This document shows, piece after piece, positions 1 through 10,808 of a stretch of DNA of 64,000 bases (position 1 is the first letter of the stretch; each line of letters begins with the position of its first letter). The DNA is from Leptidea sinapis. Its lineage: Eukaryota > Arthropoda > Insecta > Lepidoptera > Pieridae. Location of the stretch: positions 2,666,001 to 2,730,000 of the forward strand of contig NC_066272.1 in NCBI RefSeq assembly GCF_905404315.1, given 5' to 3'. The notes below the pieces were generated by a model. It did no database searches. It was not told the DNA's origin and saw only the letters and a list, made by a program, of their open reading frames with translations. The position numbers and the translations under genes are program-made.

Positions 1-77
1 AGTGGTCAATTAATTAATAGCTTTCTTTTTAAATAAGCTAAAATAAATGTTATAAACTAACAGAAAAAATAAAGAAG

Positions 78-2489
78 TTACTGAGTTGGTATAGGGTAAA
101 GTTTTACAACCGGACGCTTGAAAATACCGAATCTAGTCTTAACCTTTGCAACTCGAACAATATTATCGGTGCCAGGAAAAACCTCCGTAATAATCCCTAT
201 TGGCCAACTTAGCGGGGGGGAGTCATCCGGTCCAACTAATACGACAGTTCCAACCACCACTGGTTTATCAGGAGTAGACCACTTTTGTCGAATCTGCAGC
301 GTATGCAGATATTCAGTGTGCCATTTCTTCCAAAACGATTGCACCATGCAGTCTAACAAATGTTTACGCTGTACTAAATTAACAGGTTGATCAGACAAAT
401 CTGGAGCAGGTAAATATTTTAACGTTGATGCCATTAAAAAATGAGCGGGAGTAATAACCTCAGGATGTGGATCAGAGGATACCACATTAAGAGGACGTGA
501 GATCATGATACATTCAACTTGGGTTAGAACTGTTTGGAGCTCTTCATAAGTGAGAAGCTGCAACCCAATAACTCTATATAAATGTGTCTTCAAACTCTTA
601 ATATTTGATTCCCACATAGAACCAAAATGTGGTGATCTAGGCGGTATCATTTTCCAATTAATTTTATGCAATATAAATTCTTGAGAAAGGGAAGTCTTCA
701 ATTTTGAAGTCAATAAAAATGTATATAACTTATCCAATTGTGCCTTAGCGCCAACAAAATTTGTTCCGTTATCGGAATAAAGGCAAGACACAGGCCCCCG
801 ACGGGAAATAAAACGCTTGAAAGCGGCTAAGAACGCATCAGTGGTTAAATCAGAAACTAACTCAATGTGGACTGCCTTTGTGACTAAACATACAAATAGA
901 CAGATGTATGCCTTTTGAGCATGTTGTCCTCTTCGTCGAGAAAGAGTGATACGAATAGGACCTGCATAGTCTACTCCAGTATGCACAAATGCTTTAGCCT
1001 CTGAGACACGATACGCAGGAAGGTCTGCCACGAACGGTGTCGGATGATGCGGGTTTAATTTAAAACAACAATTACATTTTCTAGTAACAGATCTTACGAC
1101 AGTTCTGGCGTCCAATATCCAATAACGCTGTCTAAGAATTGATACAAGAAGTCCTGGTCCTGTATGACAATTCATTACGTGGTAATGTCGAATAATCAAA
1201 CTAACCACGTGATTATTCTTTGGAAGAAGAGCGGGATGCTTGGCATCAAAAGGAAGACATGACTTGGATAGTCTTCCGCCAACTCTCAAAATGCCTTCTT
1301 CATCTAAGAAAACTGCCAGTGGTCGAAGTTTCTTAGACGGCAATTTCGAGTTTTTAAGCAAAGCGATATCTTGTGAAAAATATACAGATTGTATTGTGCG
1401 GATCATAACTCGTTCCGCCAAATTTATATTTTCAACAGGAGTCAAATTAGCGGTTACTTTATTTTTATATTTAATAAAGCGGAGTACATAACATATTGTA
1501 CGCAATAATTTATCCCATGAAGAGATACGATGAGCTAACTCACATAATATAGGAGGCTCGGTCATAGCGGTAGCGGTTAAAACATGAGCTTTATGCTCTG
1601 GAAGTTCTACGGAATTCGTAGGAGAAAATCTTTGAATGGGCCAGAAATTTGGTGGTTGCTGCAGCCAAGAGGGGCCATTCCACCACAACAGATGAGATAC
1701 AAGTTGGGATGGCAGCAAACCACGAGAAAGGCAGTCACTAGGATTTTCAACTCCAGCGACATGATAGAAATGTTCAGGACTTAAGTTTTCTTGACACTGG
1801 GCGATGCGGTTGCTGACGAAAACAGAAAAACGGTGTGTAGATGAGTGAATCCAGGATAGAGCAATCGTGGAATCTGAAAAAGCATAAATTTCTGAAATTG
1901 GAAAGCGGCTAGAGTAAGACTCCTTCACAGTTAATATTAATTTAGACATTAGCACGGCTGCACACAGCTCGAGTCGTGCCAACGTTGTCACTTTAGTTGG
2001 TGATACCTTAGACTTTGCGCAAAGCAACGTCACTGTGACAGCAGAAGGGAAGGTACAGTGGGCATAAATCGCACAACCATATCCTTGAATACTTGCGTCA
2101 CAGAATGCAACAAGGTTTAAAGTGCACTCAAGTGTAACACCTACATAACGCGGAATATGCAAGTTATCTAGTAGCGGGAATTCCTGTATTAGGGCGTTAA
2201 ATTTTTGTGTGATGTGCAATGGAGTAGGATCATCCCAGCCAATATTGCTCAGCCACAGCTTTTTAATGAGTAATTTAGCGTACATAATGACGGGAGCGAC
2301 CAGACCTAGCACGTCAAATAAGCGGGCTACTACGGAGAGTATTTTTCTCTTAGTACATTCCTCAGAAACTTGACAGGAAGAAAAGCGGAAAGTATCACTC
2401 AAAGGTTCCCATGATAATCCTAAAACCTTCGATACATTTTGACAAGCGTCAACATGTATCGAACATTTTAATCGTAATAATAGTATCAC
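78..2489 (-). CDS. BEL/Pao pol C-terminal part: RNase H, integrase, DUF5641-like tail
   Basis: This 803-codon open frame encodes the last enzymes of a BEL/Pao polyprotein. An RNase H-like region shows acidic residues D131 (CDAS), E174 (RLELCAA), D206 (FSDST) and D252 (NPSDCLSRG). An integrase zinc-binding HHCC motif follows at about H437, H442, C472 and C475. The integrase core has the D-D-E triad at D507 (GVDYAGP), D573 (YSDNGTNF) and E627 (MWESN). The C-terminus (about 650-803) resembles the DUF5641 tail with its VVLVGPDD segment. The listed Met is not the native start: it lies in a duplicated segment, and the polyprotein would enter from RT upstream. The frame change at 2391-2482 separates it from RT. 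All catalytic residues are present. Part of an element, not a host gene. Confidence 0.92.
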   Translation of the reverse strand: MILLLRLKCSIHVDACQNVSKVLGLSWEPLSDTFRFSSCQVSEECTKRKILSVVARLFDVLGLVAPVIMYAKLLIKKLWLSNIGWDDPTPLHITQKFNALIQEFPLLDNLHIPRYVGVTLECTLNLVAFCDASIQGYGCAIYAHCTFPSAVTVTLLCAKSKVSPTKVTTLARLELCAAVLMSKLILTVKESYSSRFPISEIYAFSDSTIALSWIHSSTHRFSVFVSNRIAQCQENLSPEHFYHVAGVENPSDCLSRGLLPSQLVSHLLWWNGPSWLQQPPNFWPIQRFSPTNSVELPEHKAHVLTATAMTEPPILCELAHRISSWDKLLRTICYVLRFIKYKNKVTANLTPVENINLAERVMIRTIQSVYFSQDIALLKNSKLPSKKLRPLAVFLDEEGILRVGGRLSKSCLPFDAKHPALLPKNNHVVSLIIRHYHVMNCHTGPGLLVSILRQRYWILDARTVVRSVTRKCNCCFKLNPHHPTPFVADLPAYRVSEAKAFVHTGVDYAGPIRITLSRRRGQHAQKAYICLFVCLVTKAVHIELVSDLTTDAFLAAFKRFISRRGPVSCLYSDNGTNFVGAKAQLDKLYTFLLTSKLKTSLSQEFILHKINWKMIPPRSPHFGSMWESNIKSLKTHLYRVIGLQLLTYEELQTVLTQVECIMISRPLNVVSSDPHPEVITPAHFLMASTLKYLPAPDLSDQPVNLVQRKHLLDCMVQSFWKKWHTEYLHTLQIRQKWSTPDKPVVVGTVVLVGPDDSPPLSWPIGIITEVFPGTDNIVRVAKVKTRFGIFKRPVVKLYPIPTQ

Positions 2490-2571
2490 TCAAAGGTTCC
2501 CATGATAATCCTAAAACCTTCGATACATTTTGACAAGCGTCAAAATGTATCGACATTTTAATCAGGTCCTG
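2391..2571. repeat. 91-bp tandem duplication inside BEL pol
   Basis: The segment starting AGTATCACTCAAAGG at 2391 recurs at 2482, an offset of 91 bases. The copies are almost identical. The left copy has one extra A in its ATGTATCG(A)ACATTTT stretch and an ACATG/AAATG difference. Since 91 is not a multiple of three, it shifts the pol frame between the RT palm and the RNase H region. Confidence 0.92.
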
Positions 2572-3456
2572 AGCCAAACTCTTGGCAGTTTCCTCATTGG
2601 GAGCGGAGTATACTAGGTCATCTGTGTACAGACTCGATTCTGCAATTTTAGCAGCTTCTGGGAAGTGGGAACTCATGTCTGAAGCCAGCTGTCTCACTGT
2701 GCGCATTGCCAAAAATGGGCTTGACTTGAGACCGAATGGAACGCAATTAAATTCAAATGTGCGGATATTTTCATTTTCATTGAATCTAAATAATATTTGT
2801 ATGTATTTGCGTTGATCCTTAAAAACCCCAATGCGGAGGTACATATGTTTAATATCAGCATTCATAGCGACAGGGAATAATCGAAATTCTAATAACAAAC
2901 GAAACAAATCGGTTTGCATGTTACGACCAACATGAAGAACGTCATTTAATGATAATCCCATATGAGTTTTCGCGCTAGCGTCAACAACACGCGGCATAGG
3001 CTTGTCGGAACGAACGATAGCATGATGCGGTATATAATAACCTGTATCCGAAACTTAGGACTCCGAGACCGAACTCAAATACCCGTTATCCATATGTTCT
3101 TGTATAACCTTGTTATAATTATCTCTTAGCTTAACATCTTGTCGAAATCTCCTCTCCAAGGCCAATAGTCGACGCAATGCAACAGCACGAGAGTTTCCAA
3201 GCTCTGACGGCTCTTTACAGAAAGGGAGAGAGACAACATAACGGCCGGTATCGTCCCGAGTCACAGTGGAAGTATACAAATTCTCACATTCCGTTTCCTC
3301 AGGCGATAAAAATTCAGATTGCGGTAATTCTTCAAGTTGCCAAAATCTTTGAATTAAATCATTTAAATTCAGCGAGTTAAAAGAAGCGGTAGTGACATTA
3401 CAATTAAAATCAGCGGCAGCGGTCGATTCAATAAGCGAAGCGGTCTTAGTACACAA
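2449..3456 (-). pseudogene. BEL/Pao linker and reverse transcriptase, one internal stop
   Basis: Two adjacent open stretches (3055-3456 and 2449-2997) lie in the same frame, separated by one TAA at 3055-3057. The upstream part is the linker typical between BEL protease and RT (FWQLEE, LSPEE, YVVSLPF). The downstream part carries RT palm features: the DASAKT block, the GLKSSPFLA block and the catalytic YTDD motif followed by LVYSA. The usual RVxFDAS block here reads RVVDAS, suggesting a small deletion. The stretch ends in the 91-bp duplication, after which pol continues in another frame. The stop and frame change make it inactive as one polyprotein. Confidence 0.88.
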
Positions 3457-3750
3457 ACGCGTGGTATTATCATTTGAGAAGGATAGTCACCCATAAAAAC
3501 ATAACCAAAAACAGTAGATAAGGCGGGTGGGGCACGCGGTCCAATATCTAATTTATTTCCCAAATAAATATATGGAAATAACTGTGCACCCAATATAATG
3601 TCGATGTTACCTGGAATATTCCAAGTCAAATCGGCGAGCGGCAACTTTTCAAAATCTCTTAAATCATTATCTAATTTTATAAAGCGGGAAGGTAACTCAT
3701 CCGTTATACAATCTACAACTAAAGCGTATATCTTATACTTATATTCAGTA
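3369..3750 (-). pseudogene. BEL/Pao protease-domain C-terminal part
   Basis: Translation from about 3750 leftward gives the end of the DUF1758-like aspartic protease domain: PLADLTWNIPGNIDIILGAQ followed by FGYVFMGDYPS. These blocks sit between protease and RT in BEL/Pao polyproteins. On the right it is cut by the nested LINE at 3755. On the left it runs into a frameshift near 3465 before the linker/RT frame. The N-terminal half of the same domain resumes on the far side of the insertion at 4234. Confidence 0.82.
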
Positions 3751-3754
3751 GATA

Positions 3755-4230
3755 ATAATAATAATAATAATAATAATAATCATTTATTTCAGGCATAACC
3801 CATAGAAAATACAAATTAAAATCAAAATTACAATTAAATTACAACTAAATCGAATTAACTAACCATGCAAAAAAATTAAATTAAATAAATTACAAATTAC
3901 TTACTTATATTAAATATCTTATTTTCTATTTTTATTAAGATGGATGTCCATCCATCTTTTGAAAATATCGTTATTACATACATTGTTAGAGACAGTCATC
4001 AGAATTCCGTTGGTGGAGCGTCTCATTCGATCCCAAAAAGAAGCAATTCGTGTGCGAATTATTGCGAAGAAGTCGGGCACTCTCGCTCTCGCAAACATAC
4101 TTGCAGCACTGCAATACCTTGGAAGTTTCATAAGAGCTCGATAGGAATCATTATATTGCACTCTTAGTGAACTTAAGGTCTTGTTTGAATAATTACACCA
4201 CAGTTGGCAGGTGTACATACACAGGCAATA
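3755..4230 (-). mobile_element. 5'-truncated non-LTR retrotransposon nested in the BEL protease region
   Basis: On the minus strand an open frame (3919-4218, about 99 codons) encodes a C-terminal tail of the kind found after RT in Jockey/CR1-superfamily LINEs (YTCQLWCNYSN, LMKLPRYCSA, SFWDRMRRSTNGIL). It is followed by a short 3' UTR, an AATAAA-like hexamer and an (ATT)n tail at about 3753-3780. The BEL protease frame is interrupted exactly here. Clade assignment (Kiri/Daphne-like) is a guess from the tail type. No clear target-site duplication was seen. Confidence 0.82.
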
Positions 4231-4233
4231 AGT

Positions 4234-4787
4234 TTAATAAGATAAGCGAGACTCAATCTCAACATAAACATAGCCATGAATAGGTCGAGACGACATACCA
4301 ACACCCTTAACAAACGAATTACATAACGGTACAATCGATAAGTTTAATTTGCGGCAACATTCAACAGTAATCAAATTATTCTGTGAACTATTATCAATAA
4401 GACACCTGACTACAACTCGCCCCATTCTCCCCTGCGGTTTTGCAAATACTTGAGCGGTCGAAAGTAAAATCGAATTATTAGATCTAGCCTCTGACGTCAA
4501 CGAAACCGACGGATTAATATATCCGGGAACATCGCGCAACAGTGGTACCGACAAGTTACCAGCAGAGGGCACGGCGGTGGTGGCGGTAGTATTGTTGGAG
4601 GTGGCCTCGTTCGCGAGCGAGGGCCCAGGCGGCGGCGGTGGTGACGCGAGCTTCACCGGCATATCTTGCGATGATAGCGCAACAGTTCGTGTTTCACGTC
4701 TACTAAAATCATATTTTATATCTTTATTAAAGTGCAAAAGTGTATGGTGTCGCTCATGACATAATTCGCAAACAGACGACGACCTAC
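4234..4787 (-). pseudogene. BEL/Pao second zinc knuckle and protease N-terminal part
   Basis: The frame begins in a cysteine/histidine segment (CELCHERHHTLLH), the second knuckle of BEL gag. A proline-rich, Ser/Thr-rich linker with a run of six prolines follows, then the aspartic protease start at RCLIDNSSQNN. The canonical active-site pattern is D-S/T-G; here it is D-N-S, so catalysis is doubtful. The frame is cut at 4234 by the nested LINE. A frameshift near 4785-4800 separates it from the first knuckle. Confidence 0.82.
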
Positions 4788-4793
4788 AGTTAG

Positions 4794-5640
4794 TTATGGT
4801 ATGCTAACACTAAGACAATTACCACATCCATGTTTAGATTTAATGAAATTAAACCGATCATGTACAGAAGGTACGTTTTTAAATTTAAAACAATTATAAA
4901 GTTTTGTGTGCTTATTATCTGAACAAAAAACACACACAAGCGGTGTATTTGAATAAGCGGGAGAAGTAGGTATAGTAGTACAGTCGTGGTTCGCGACGAA
5001 TGACTTGTAGGTTCGTGCGCGCGATTCACGCGTGGTCGCAACGGTAGGTTTGTTCCCAGCCGGGGCGAAGCCTGTGTTGATATTAGAATTACGTATTTTG
5101 TCTGAACGTTCTAAAATCTTAGCTTGATCTTGAATAAAGTTTATCAAGTCTTTTGAAGAAGGAATTTCAACATCGCGGACGGATAACTCGAATGAATGTG
5201 CGGTTTGAGAATCTATTTTTCTTAAAGCACAGTGCAATAGAATAAAATCTGTTAAATCGTTTATATCTAATTGCTTTAAAGCGGCTAGTGATGATGAATA
5301 TTTTTCTATAAAAACATTTAAACTATATGCGGAATGAGAACAACCCTTTAATTCGAAGATATTATTTAAGTAATGTGTGCCTAACGATCGTTTATCTTGA
5401 TACTTTTTAACTAGTGAATTCCAAATAATTTTATAGGAATCACCTGTAGGTATTATACCTGCGGTTATTCTTAAAGCGGAATCAGTTAACTTACCCATTA
5501 AATATTGGATACGGTGAGAGTCTGTTAGTTCTTTATTCTCGTGAATATTTGTTTTAAATGACTCATAAAAGACAGGCCATTTTTCTGTCTTTCCATCGAA
5601 ACTAGGCAGCTCAATGAGTGGAATTTTTATATGGAAGGAA
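4794..5640 (-). pseudogene. BEL/Pao gag, DUF1759-like capsid and first zinc knuckle
   Basis: The reading frame extends upstream of its first Met (5498) to about 5640, where the DUF1759 signature LPSFDGKTEKWPVFYESF is found. The C-terminal end has the first gag knuckle (CVFCSDNKHTKLYNC) and the start of a second motif (HGCGNCLS) before a premature stop at 4794. Role: capsid/nucleocapsid part that packages the element RNA. It is out of frame with both the N-terminal gag ORF and the protease segment. Confidence 0.86.
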
Positions 5641-5991
5641 GTTGTTCAAGCGCGGCTGTGTGTGTTGCGAAGACAAGTGATCCGATAATATTTTATTCCT
5701 AACCCTTTTTATTTTAATATATAAATCATCAAATGATTCTAAGCTTTGAAAATTAGGTGAAGAATCTGGTTTTAAAGTTAATTCAATATCAATAATCTGA
5801 TGCAATAACTTTTTATACTCTACCCCCAACTCATCTATAGTTTCTGAATCAGCTAAAAACTGTTCATTATTGCGTGATTCGAAACCAGAAACATTGACGG
5901 ATAAATTATACAAACGATTTATTCTCTTAAATATTATTTCCTTTTCACCGTTCAAAATACTAAGCTGTTTAGATAATTTGTCATGATCCAT
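5611..5991 (-). CDS. BEL/Pao gag N-terminal part
   Basis: This 126-codon ORF starts at an ATG about 135 bases inside the primer-binding site, a normal gag start position. It is charged, with likely helical heptads (KLSKQLSILNGEKEIIFKRI), as in the N-terminal coiled-coil of BEL gag. The last residues are out of frame: near 5630 a small indel shifts the reading frame away from the DUF1759 block that should follow. Confidence 0.78.
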   Translation of the reverse strand: MDHDKLSKQLSILNGEKEIIFKRINRLYNLSVNVSGFESRNNEQFLADSETIDELGVEYKKLLHQIIDIELTLKPDSSPNFQSLESFDDLYIKIKRVRNKILSDHLSSQHTQPRLNNFLPYKNSTH

Positions 5992-6127
5992 TTTGTCTTA
6001 ACTCATTCTACTTGAACAAATTTATGTGATGAATATTAAGCTAATTGGTTGTTGTATGAAGTTAAATAAAGAAATTTATTTATATTATGATATTAATTAC
6101 GTAATGATAATTATATGCTGGACAATA

Positions 6128-6144
6128 TCCGGCTCGAAGGACCA
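6128..6144 (-). other. Putative primer-binding site of the BEL element
   Basis: The minus strand reads TGGTCCTTCGAGCCGGA. It is complementary to a tRNA 3' end finishing in CCA, with a T-loop-like TCGAA. It lies between the LTR and the gag start, as a PBS should. The tRNA is probably an Arg type, by memory only. Confidence 0.7.
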
Positions 6145-6151
6145 TAAAGTA

Positions 6152-6714
6152 TGGTAGGGCATTTAAACCCTACACATAAATGTTGGTAGGCTGTCGTGTA
6201 AATAGACAGTCTACCGCGGGGAACGTAACTCGAAAAAGAAGCGGATAATTATGGCGACAACTAATGTAAGAACCAATCCACTAACCTGTATTGAATCTAG
6301 AGTTTCCTAAGGAGGAATACTCGCAGATCAGTCTTGATTCGTGGCTTGTCGTTGTCGCAGCAGAGCGGATAAAAACAGCAATCAGGAAGCATCCACGGTA
6401 TATTCGGGAACTATATTGATGTCACAAGCAAGTCTTCAAAATATATGAAGCGGACACGTGGCACACAAGACACTTAAAAGGTTATACAATCAATCACGGC
6501 AGGCAGACAAGTCGAAGACAACTTTGATACTGCTCATTGGCGCGCGAGTCGATTATTCGCACGTATTCAGCGCGCATGCGAGACATCTAGCGCAATCTAG
6601 ACCTTTCATACGTAACTAAATACAATTTCAAGTTAGCAGAAGGCCCAATGCATCAGACGCCGTCATAATTTATCCACATAAAATGAAGCATTAATATTTT
6701 AGTGAACTATACAA
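6152..6714 (-). repeat. Putative 5' LTR of the BEL element
   Basis: On the minus strand the segment begins TGTATAGTTCAC and ends with ..CTACCA a few bases before the PBS, giving TG..CA termini and ~560 bp. This is placed from the gag/PBS position alone, because the partner LTR is not visible. A local inverted pair (GTAGGCTGTC / GACAGTCTAC, about 6186-6215) and the same GCGG-rich strand bias as the coding region support it being part of the element. Confidence 0.5.
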
Positions 6715-6729
6715 TGAGCTGCTTCACCA

Positions 6730-6949
6730 GATATAATATGCACTAGAAAGTATAAAAATAATTTTTATACAATCTAATTAATTAATATGATTCTAATTAT
6801 TACGATTATTGTTATTTTTGGAATCGGTGTCCTCCCGCCGCGACCCGCTCTGGCCTCTCTCACGACTCAAGCACATCTCACCTATTACTATGTACGTAGT
6901 TACAAACCTATCTTGAATCTAAACCTACCTTTTTAAAGTCGGTTAATTA
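6730..6949 (-). repeat. Family E short repeat, partial copy
   Basis: Shares the block running from TATAATATGCACTA through TTTTTGGAATCGGTGT and CACGACTCAAGCACATCTCACC to ACAAACCTATCTTG with copies at 13.5, 21.4 and 57.1 kb, and ends AAAGTCGGTTAA. No coding potential. The recurring AACCGACTTC / GAAGTCGGTT ends suggest a non-autonomous terminal-inverted-repeat element. Confidence 0.75.
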
Positions 6950-7282
6950 CTTCACGCACTTATCAAATATACATTATAAATCAAATGTATGTATTTTGTA
7001 CATTTTTAAACATTATCAATTTGAGGAAAAACGTGACTGGAAAAATATTTCTCATATTTGTTACTCAAGTCTACCCGTCATGTTTATGAGCCTTGACATG
7101 TCAATCACAAGTTGTTGATGTGTTACAACGAGGGTATTGTGACTTTATTTGGCCATTATTATAACTGTTTTCACTATAATTTTTTCTATCTGTCTCCATA
7201 TTGAGAATTTTTTTTTTGTGAGATCTACTATATAATTATACTTCTACTTATTTCTTATTAAATTGAATTTTATTATTCGTTA

Positions 7283-7345
7283 TTGAAGATTCAAATCAAA
7301 TCAAAATCGCTTTATTCAAGTAGGTCAAGGAAGTGGCACTTATGA
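7283..7345 (-). repeat. LINE 3' tail fragment
   Basis: The minus strand reads AATAAAGCGATTTTGATTTG with repeated TTTGA units, a common 3' terminus of lepidopteran CR1-like LINEs. Only the tail is preserved. Confidence 0.5.
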
Positions 7346-8819
7346 ATGTCGAAGTAGTAGTGTAGTGTTATTTTATCCTCTCAAGCTCAATTGATTTGAG
7401 AAATCACGTAAAACTGCTCACAATACGAGTACCTACATATTGCATTAAGTACAAAATATGATTTCCACTAGTGTTAAAAAAGAACCAGTTCATGAAGTTT
7501 ATATGTGATTTTAAAATCAAATCAATTAAAAATTCCTAATGTGCTTATTATTTCACTTAGTGTCTTAAGAAATTACGAAAGTCTTGAATCGAAAACATCT
7601 ATGTCTAACTTGACTATTTCATTAAAGGAGCGACACATTCGTCACCTCGTTACCTTGTACCATACAACTCCACCATTTATGTATATTGAATGAAAATATG
7701 ATTTGAAATTTAAAAAATAAATAATCCTCAATAATATGCATTCATTAGGAATGGAGAAAGCATTACTATCTAAACGAGGTGGAGATTGGTAGAAATTAAT
7801 CTATATTATCAACAACTGAAAAAGCATTTGGTTTATTTACTCTAAGAAAGCTTAACACCGATACACATTTTTTAAGTCCGTGTAAGCAATCGTTATATTT
7901 TAATTAAAGCTGAATTATCGCTTTCACTCCGTAGGCAGGTAGTGGTAATCTATGAAGCAATCTAAACTCAATTACTACAGTTTACTTGCCGTAATGGAAT
8001 GGGCTTTGTCGCAACGGTTTGATTTAATTTATCTTCGTCTAGACGTGGGTTGAACATTAAAAAAGGTTTCCTAAGATTTTCTGCGTCCGATATCAAACTG
8101 TATTAGATAATAGCTTTAGTGGATTAACCCACTACTCCTTTTAGGACTGTGTTAAAGCCATCGCAAATGTCTTTGTAGAAAAAACCTTTTTGTTTTTATT
8201 AATCCCTGTGTTAGTGTGTAAAGAAAGACGAACTTCTCACTATAATTTTAACTTATTTTATTACGCTTCTTAACCTTTTGTACTTAAATGCCACATAAGA
8301 TTTACGTAGTAATTTTATGTTATATATATAAAATATTACTGACAGTTCCAGGCCAAATACGTAAAGCTATACTTTCATTTAATTGGAATTACATTTTCTT
8401 TTTTATACAATACGTACTCGTAGTTAGAGTTTTTTATAAAGTTGTAAGTGTTACTAGTTTTTCTAGTCGTCCTGATTTTTACAAATTCAAATATTTTTAC
8501 CAGTACACGATGTCAGATAGAAACATCGCTTATCTCGTCATACGAATATGAGTGAAGTGTCATCCGCTAAATATAGTTATTATAATAAATAACATGCACT
8601 TAATAATGTCCTTAAAAAATATTGTCTTAAATCATAATAGAATATATTACATTAATTCAATATAAATTTGAGGCATATATCAAAATAACACATATTTACT
8701 ACTAAGCACGTTATATATATGTCATTAATCTGTCACCTCCTAATTAATATATTTTACGAAATTATTTTTAATTTCGTAATCTTTGTGACTAATATTGTTA
8801 TATAATGTGGATAAGTTTT

Positions 8820-9036
8820 AATATATATATTTGTATGATTCTATGTATGTGTATATGTATGTATTTTAAAACCTTTGGGATAAGGTGAGTTTAGTGAATT
8901 TGTTTCTCCAACACAACTAAGTAATCTGTGGATAGCGTAGTTGATTATACATGTATTTATATTGTAAGAATTTTAATTATTAAGTAAGATGTCATGTATA
9001 GTTGTTTGTTGTTCCCAATAAATAAAATAAAAAAAG
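8820..9036 (+). repeat. Probable LINE 3' UTR and tail
   Basis: The segment ends GTTCCCAATAAATAAAATAAAAAAAG, an overlapping polyadenylation signal and A-rich tail typical of non-LTR 3' ends. No coding sequence remains. Confidence 0.35.
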
Positions 9037-9574
9037 AGGATGGTATGTAATGCTCGTGCTAAAATATAATATTTATTCCTACACCTTTGTACGATTTATG
9101 TTTCATAGACTTTTTGACATACACTTATTTCTTAGCGAATGTGCCTTGTACATTAACTTATAACTTTTAAAGTTATCATGGTTTTGAATGTTATTATCGG
9201 TACTAAGGCCTACCCCTGAGCCGTGAGTGAGTTTCAACGAACGTCAAGTTTTTAAAGAGAATCACAAAAATCCTCGAATCTTTGTGAAAATTCCATTCAA
9301 CACAACATAAAAAGTAAGAATGGACATTTATTATTCCAATAAAAATACTTTTTTTAATCCATTTACCTTCTGAACATCTGTTAGAGGCTTTTCCAGACAG
9401 AATAAAAACACTACTTTCTATATTATTACCATTGACTTTGATGGACAGCCTTTGTTCTTATAAACAATAATATATTTAAATAATATAATTAAATCCGTGG
9501 ATCTTTTGTGTCCTGAGCGTGCTCTATTTTGCTTATGGTGAAAATTATATACGAGTCTTTATTTGCGTTCACTT

Positions 9575-9665
9575 ATCTAAAAAACATCGAACCCGGGTCT
9601 ACATCGTCTAAAGTAAACACTCTGCGCTACGTGACGAAGCACTCTCCGACAGGAGGAGCAAGCAC
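9575..9665 (-). repeat. tRNA-like SINE fragment
   Basis: On the minus strand a B-box-like GACCCGGGTTCGATG follows GTTTACTTTAGACGATGTA. The same GTTTACTTTAGACG.TGTAGACCCGGG block occurs at about 34938-34965 and 43050-43077, so it is a repeat and not a single tRNA gene. Confidence 0.45.
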
Positions 9666-10808
9666 GCCGACAGGAACAATTCCATAAATAAAAAAATAAC
9701 ACAATAGCATAATATTAAAAAAAAACTAATATTTTACGATTATTCTAAGATAGACTAAGAAAAATAAAATCCTTACAATTTATTCAAATAATTGTGCTGT
9801 CAAATCAAAATTTTACGAGGCACATAATTTATTTTATAAGCTGATTCTCATAGGGAAGGGTAATTTCAACGTACACTTATTTGTAGGGGCCCTCGATTAA
9901 GAATAGAAGATAGGCTGTTTTATTACAACGAAAATTTTACGAACGTCACATAAAATCATGATTAAATAAGTAAATATATATCAATGCATATGTAATAAAC
10001 GTATAACCTCCGTCAGCTTTAGCCTGGCACCACAGAGTAACAATGTTTAGTCTACAGTTATTTATATTTTGTATAATGCTTAAGCTATTCATTCGAAATC
10101 GCTTTAATTAAGAAAAATTAAATAAAATACTTACCACTAGTGAATGAATTTTAGTTAGTTTCTGTTCTGTTTAATTTTATCCATTTGTAAGTAAATTAGA
10201 ATGTGTCTTGGATCTTTTTATGAAACCTCTCAGCTAAATAAATACCTTTTACAAATGGACTCTGGACTTTCTAGCAAGGATCTGCACCTAGTCCCGTGGC
10301 ATGAATATGTTGAATTTGAAGACTGACTCTAGTCTAGCTCACATCTAAACCGCTTGAAGTAAAAATTGTGACCTGTTCAGATTAAATGACCAGCTCTAAA
10401 TAAGAAAGCACTAAAAGGACTCACTGTCCTTAAAATTTCTATTAATTCATTGGCCCACATTAATCGCCAAAGGTAGTTATTTTAAAAAGAATTATTGTTT
10501 CTTTATTATTGAGACTACAAATAAATAAAAAAAGTACAAATACTTACTTATAAGTTTTATTAAGTAAACATAACGTCATAGACAATAAATGCATTTTTAT
10601 GTGTAACAGAATTTATGCTAGGCTAGGCTAGGTATTGTAACTGTTATTTGTTCCTTATAAATATATAAAAAAATATATAACATATAATAACAGGTAATGC
10701 TGAGTATTTATTTAAGTAAGGTGCCTATATGTATTCTAAAAAAGAATTGTAAGCTTATACCAATTCACAATTTTAATTCTATATCATTGGTTTTTTTTAA
10801 AGAAAATA

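Larger units (their letters stand above)
1..6714 (-). mobile_element. BEL/Pao LTR retrotransposon, degraded, truncated by window edge
   Basis: The element reads right to left: LTR, primer-binding site, gag, protease, reverse transcriptase, RNase H, integrase. This order, the DUF1759-like gag, the paired cysteine/histidine knuckles and the Pao-type RNase H/integrase block identify a BEL/Pao element. The coding region is broken by frameshifts near 5630, 4785 and 3465, an in-frame stop at 3055-3057, a 91-bp tandem duplication at 2391-2570 and a non-LTR insertion at 3755-4230. No 3' LTR is seen before base 1, so it lies outside the window or is lost. The copy cannot make one continuous polyprotein. 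The ~2.3-kb C-terminal part is still open, which argues for moderate rather than great age. Confidence 0.9.
6950..10808. other. AT-rich stretch with only short repeat fragments
   Basis: No supported gene. ORFs are short and low-complexity. Three weak repeat pieces are annotated separately (7283-7345, 8820-9036, 9575-9665). A short GGCTA tandem (about 10619-10632) is also present. Confidence 0.6.

Noticed and set aside
4540..4680. GC-rich patch as a CpG island or host promoter
   Set aside because: It is the proline-rich linker of the BEL polyprotein, with GGCGGCGG encoding the proline run on the minus strand.
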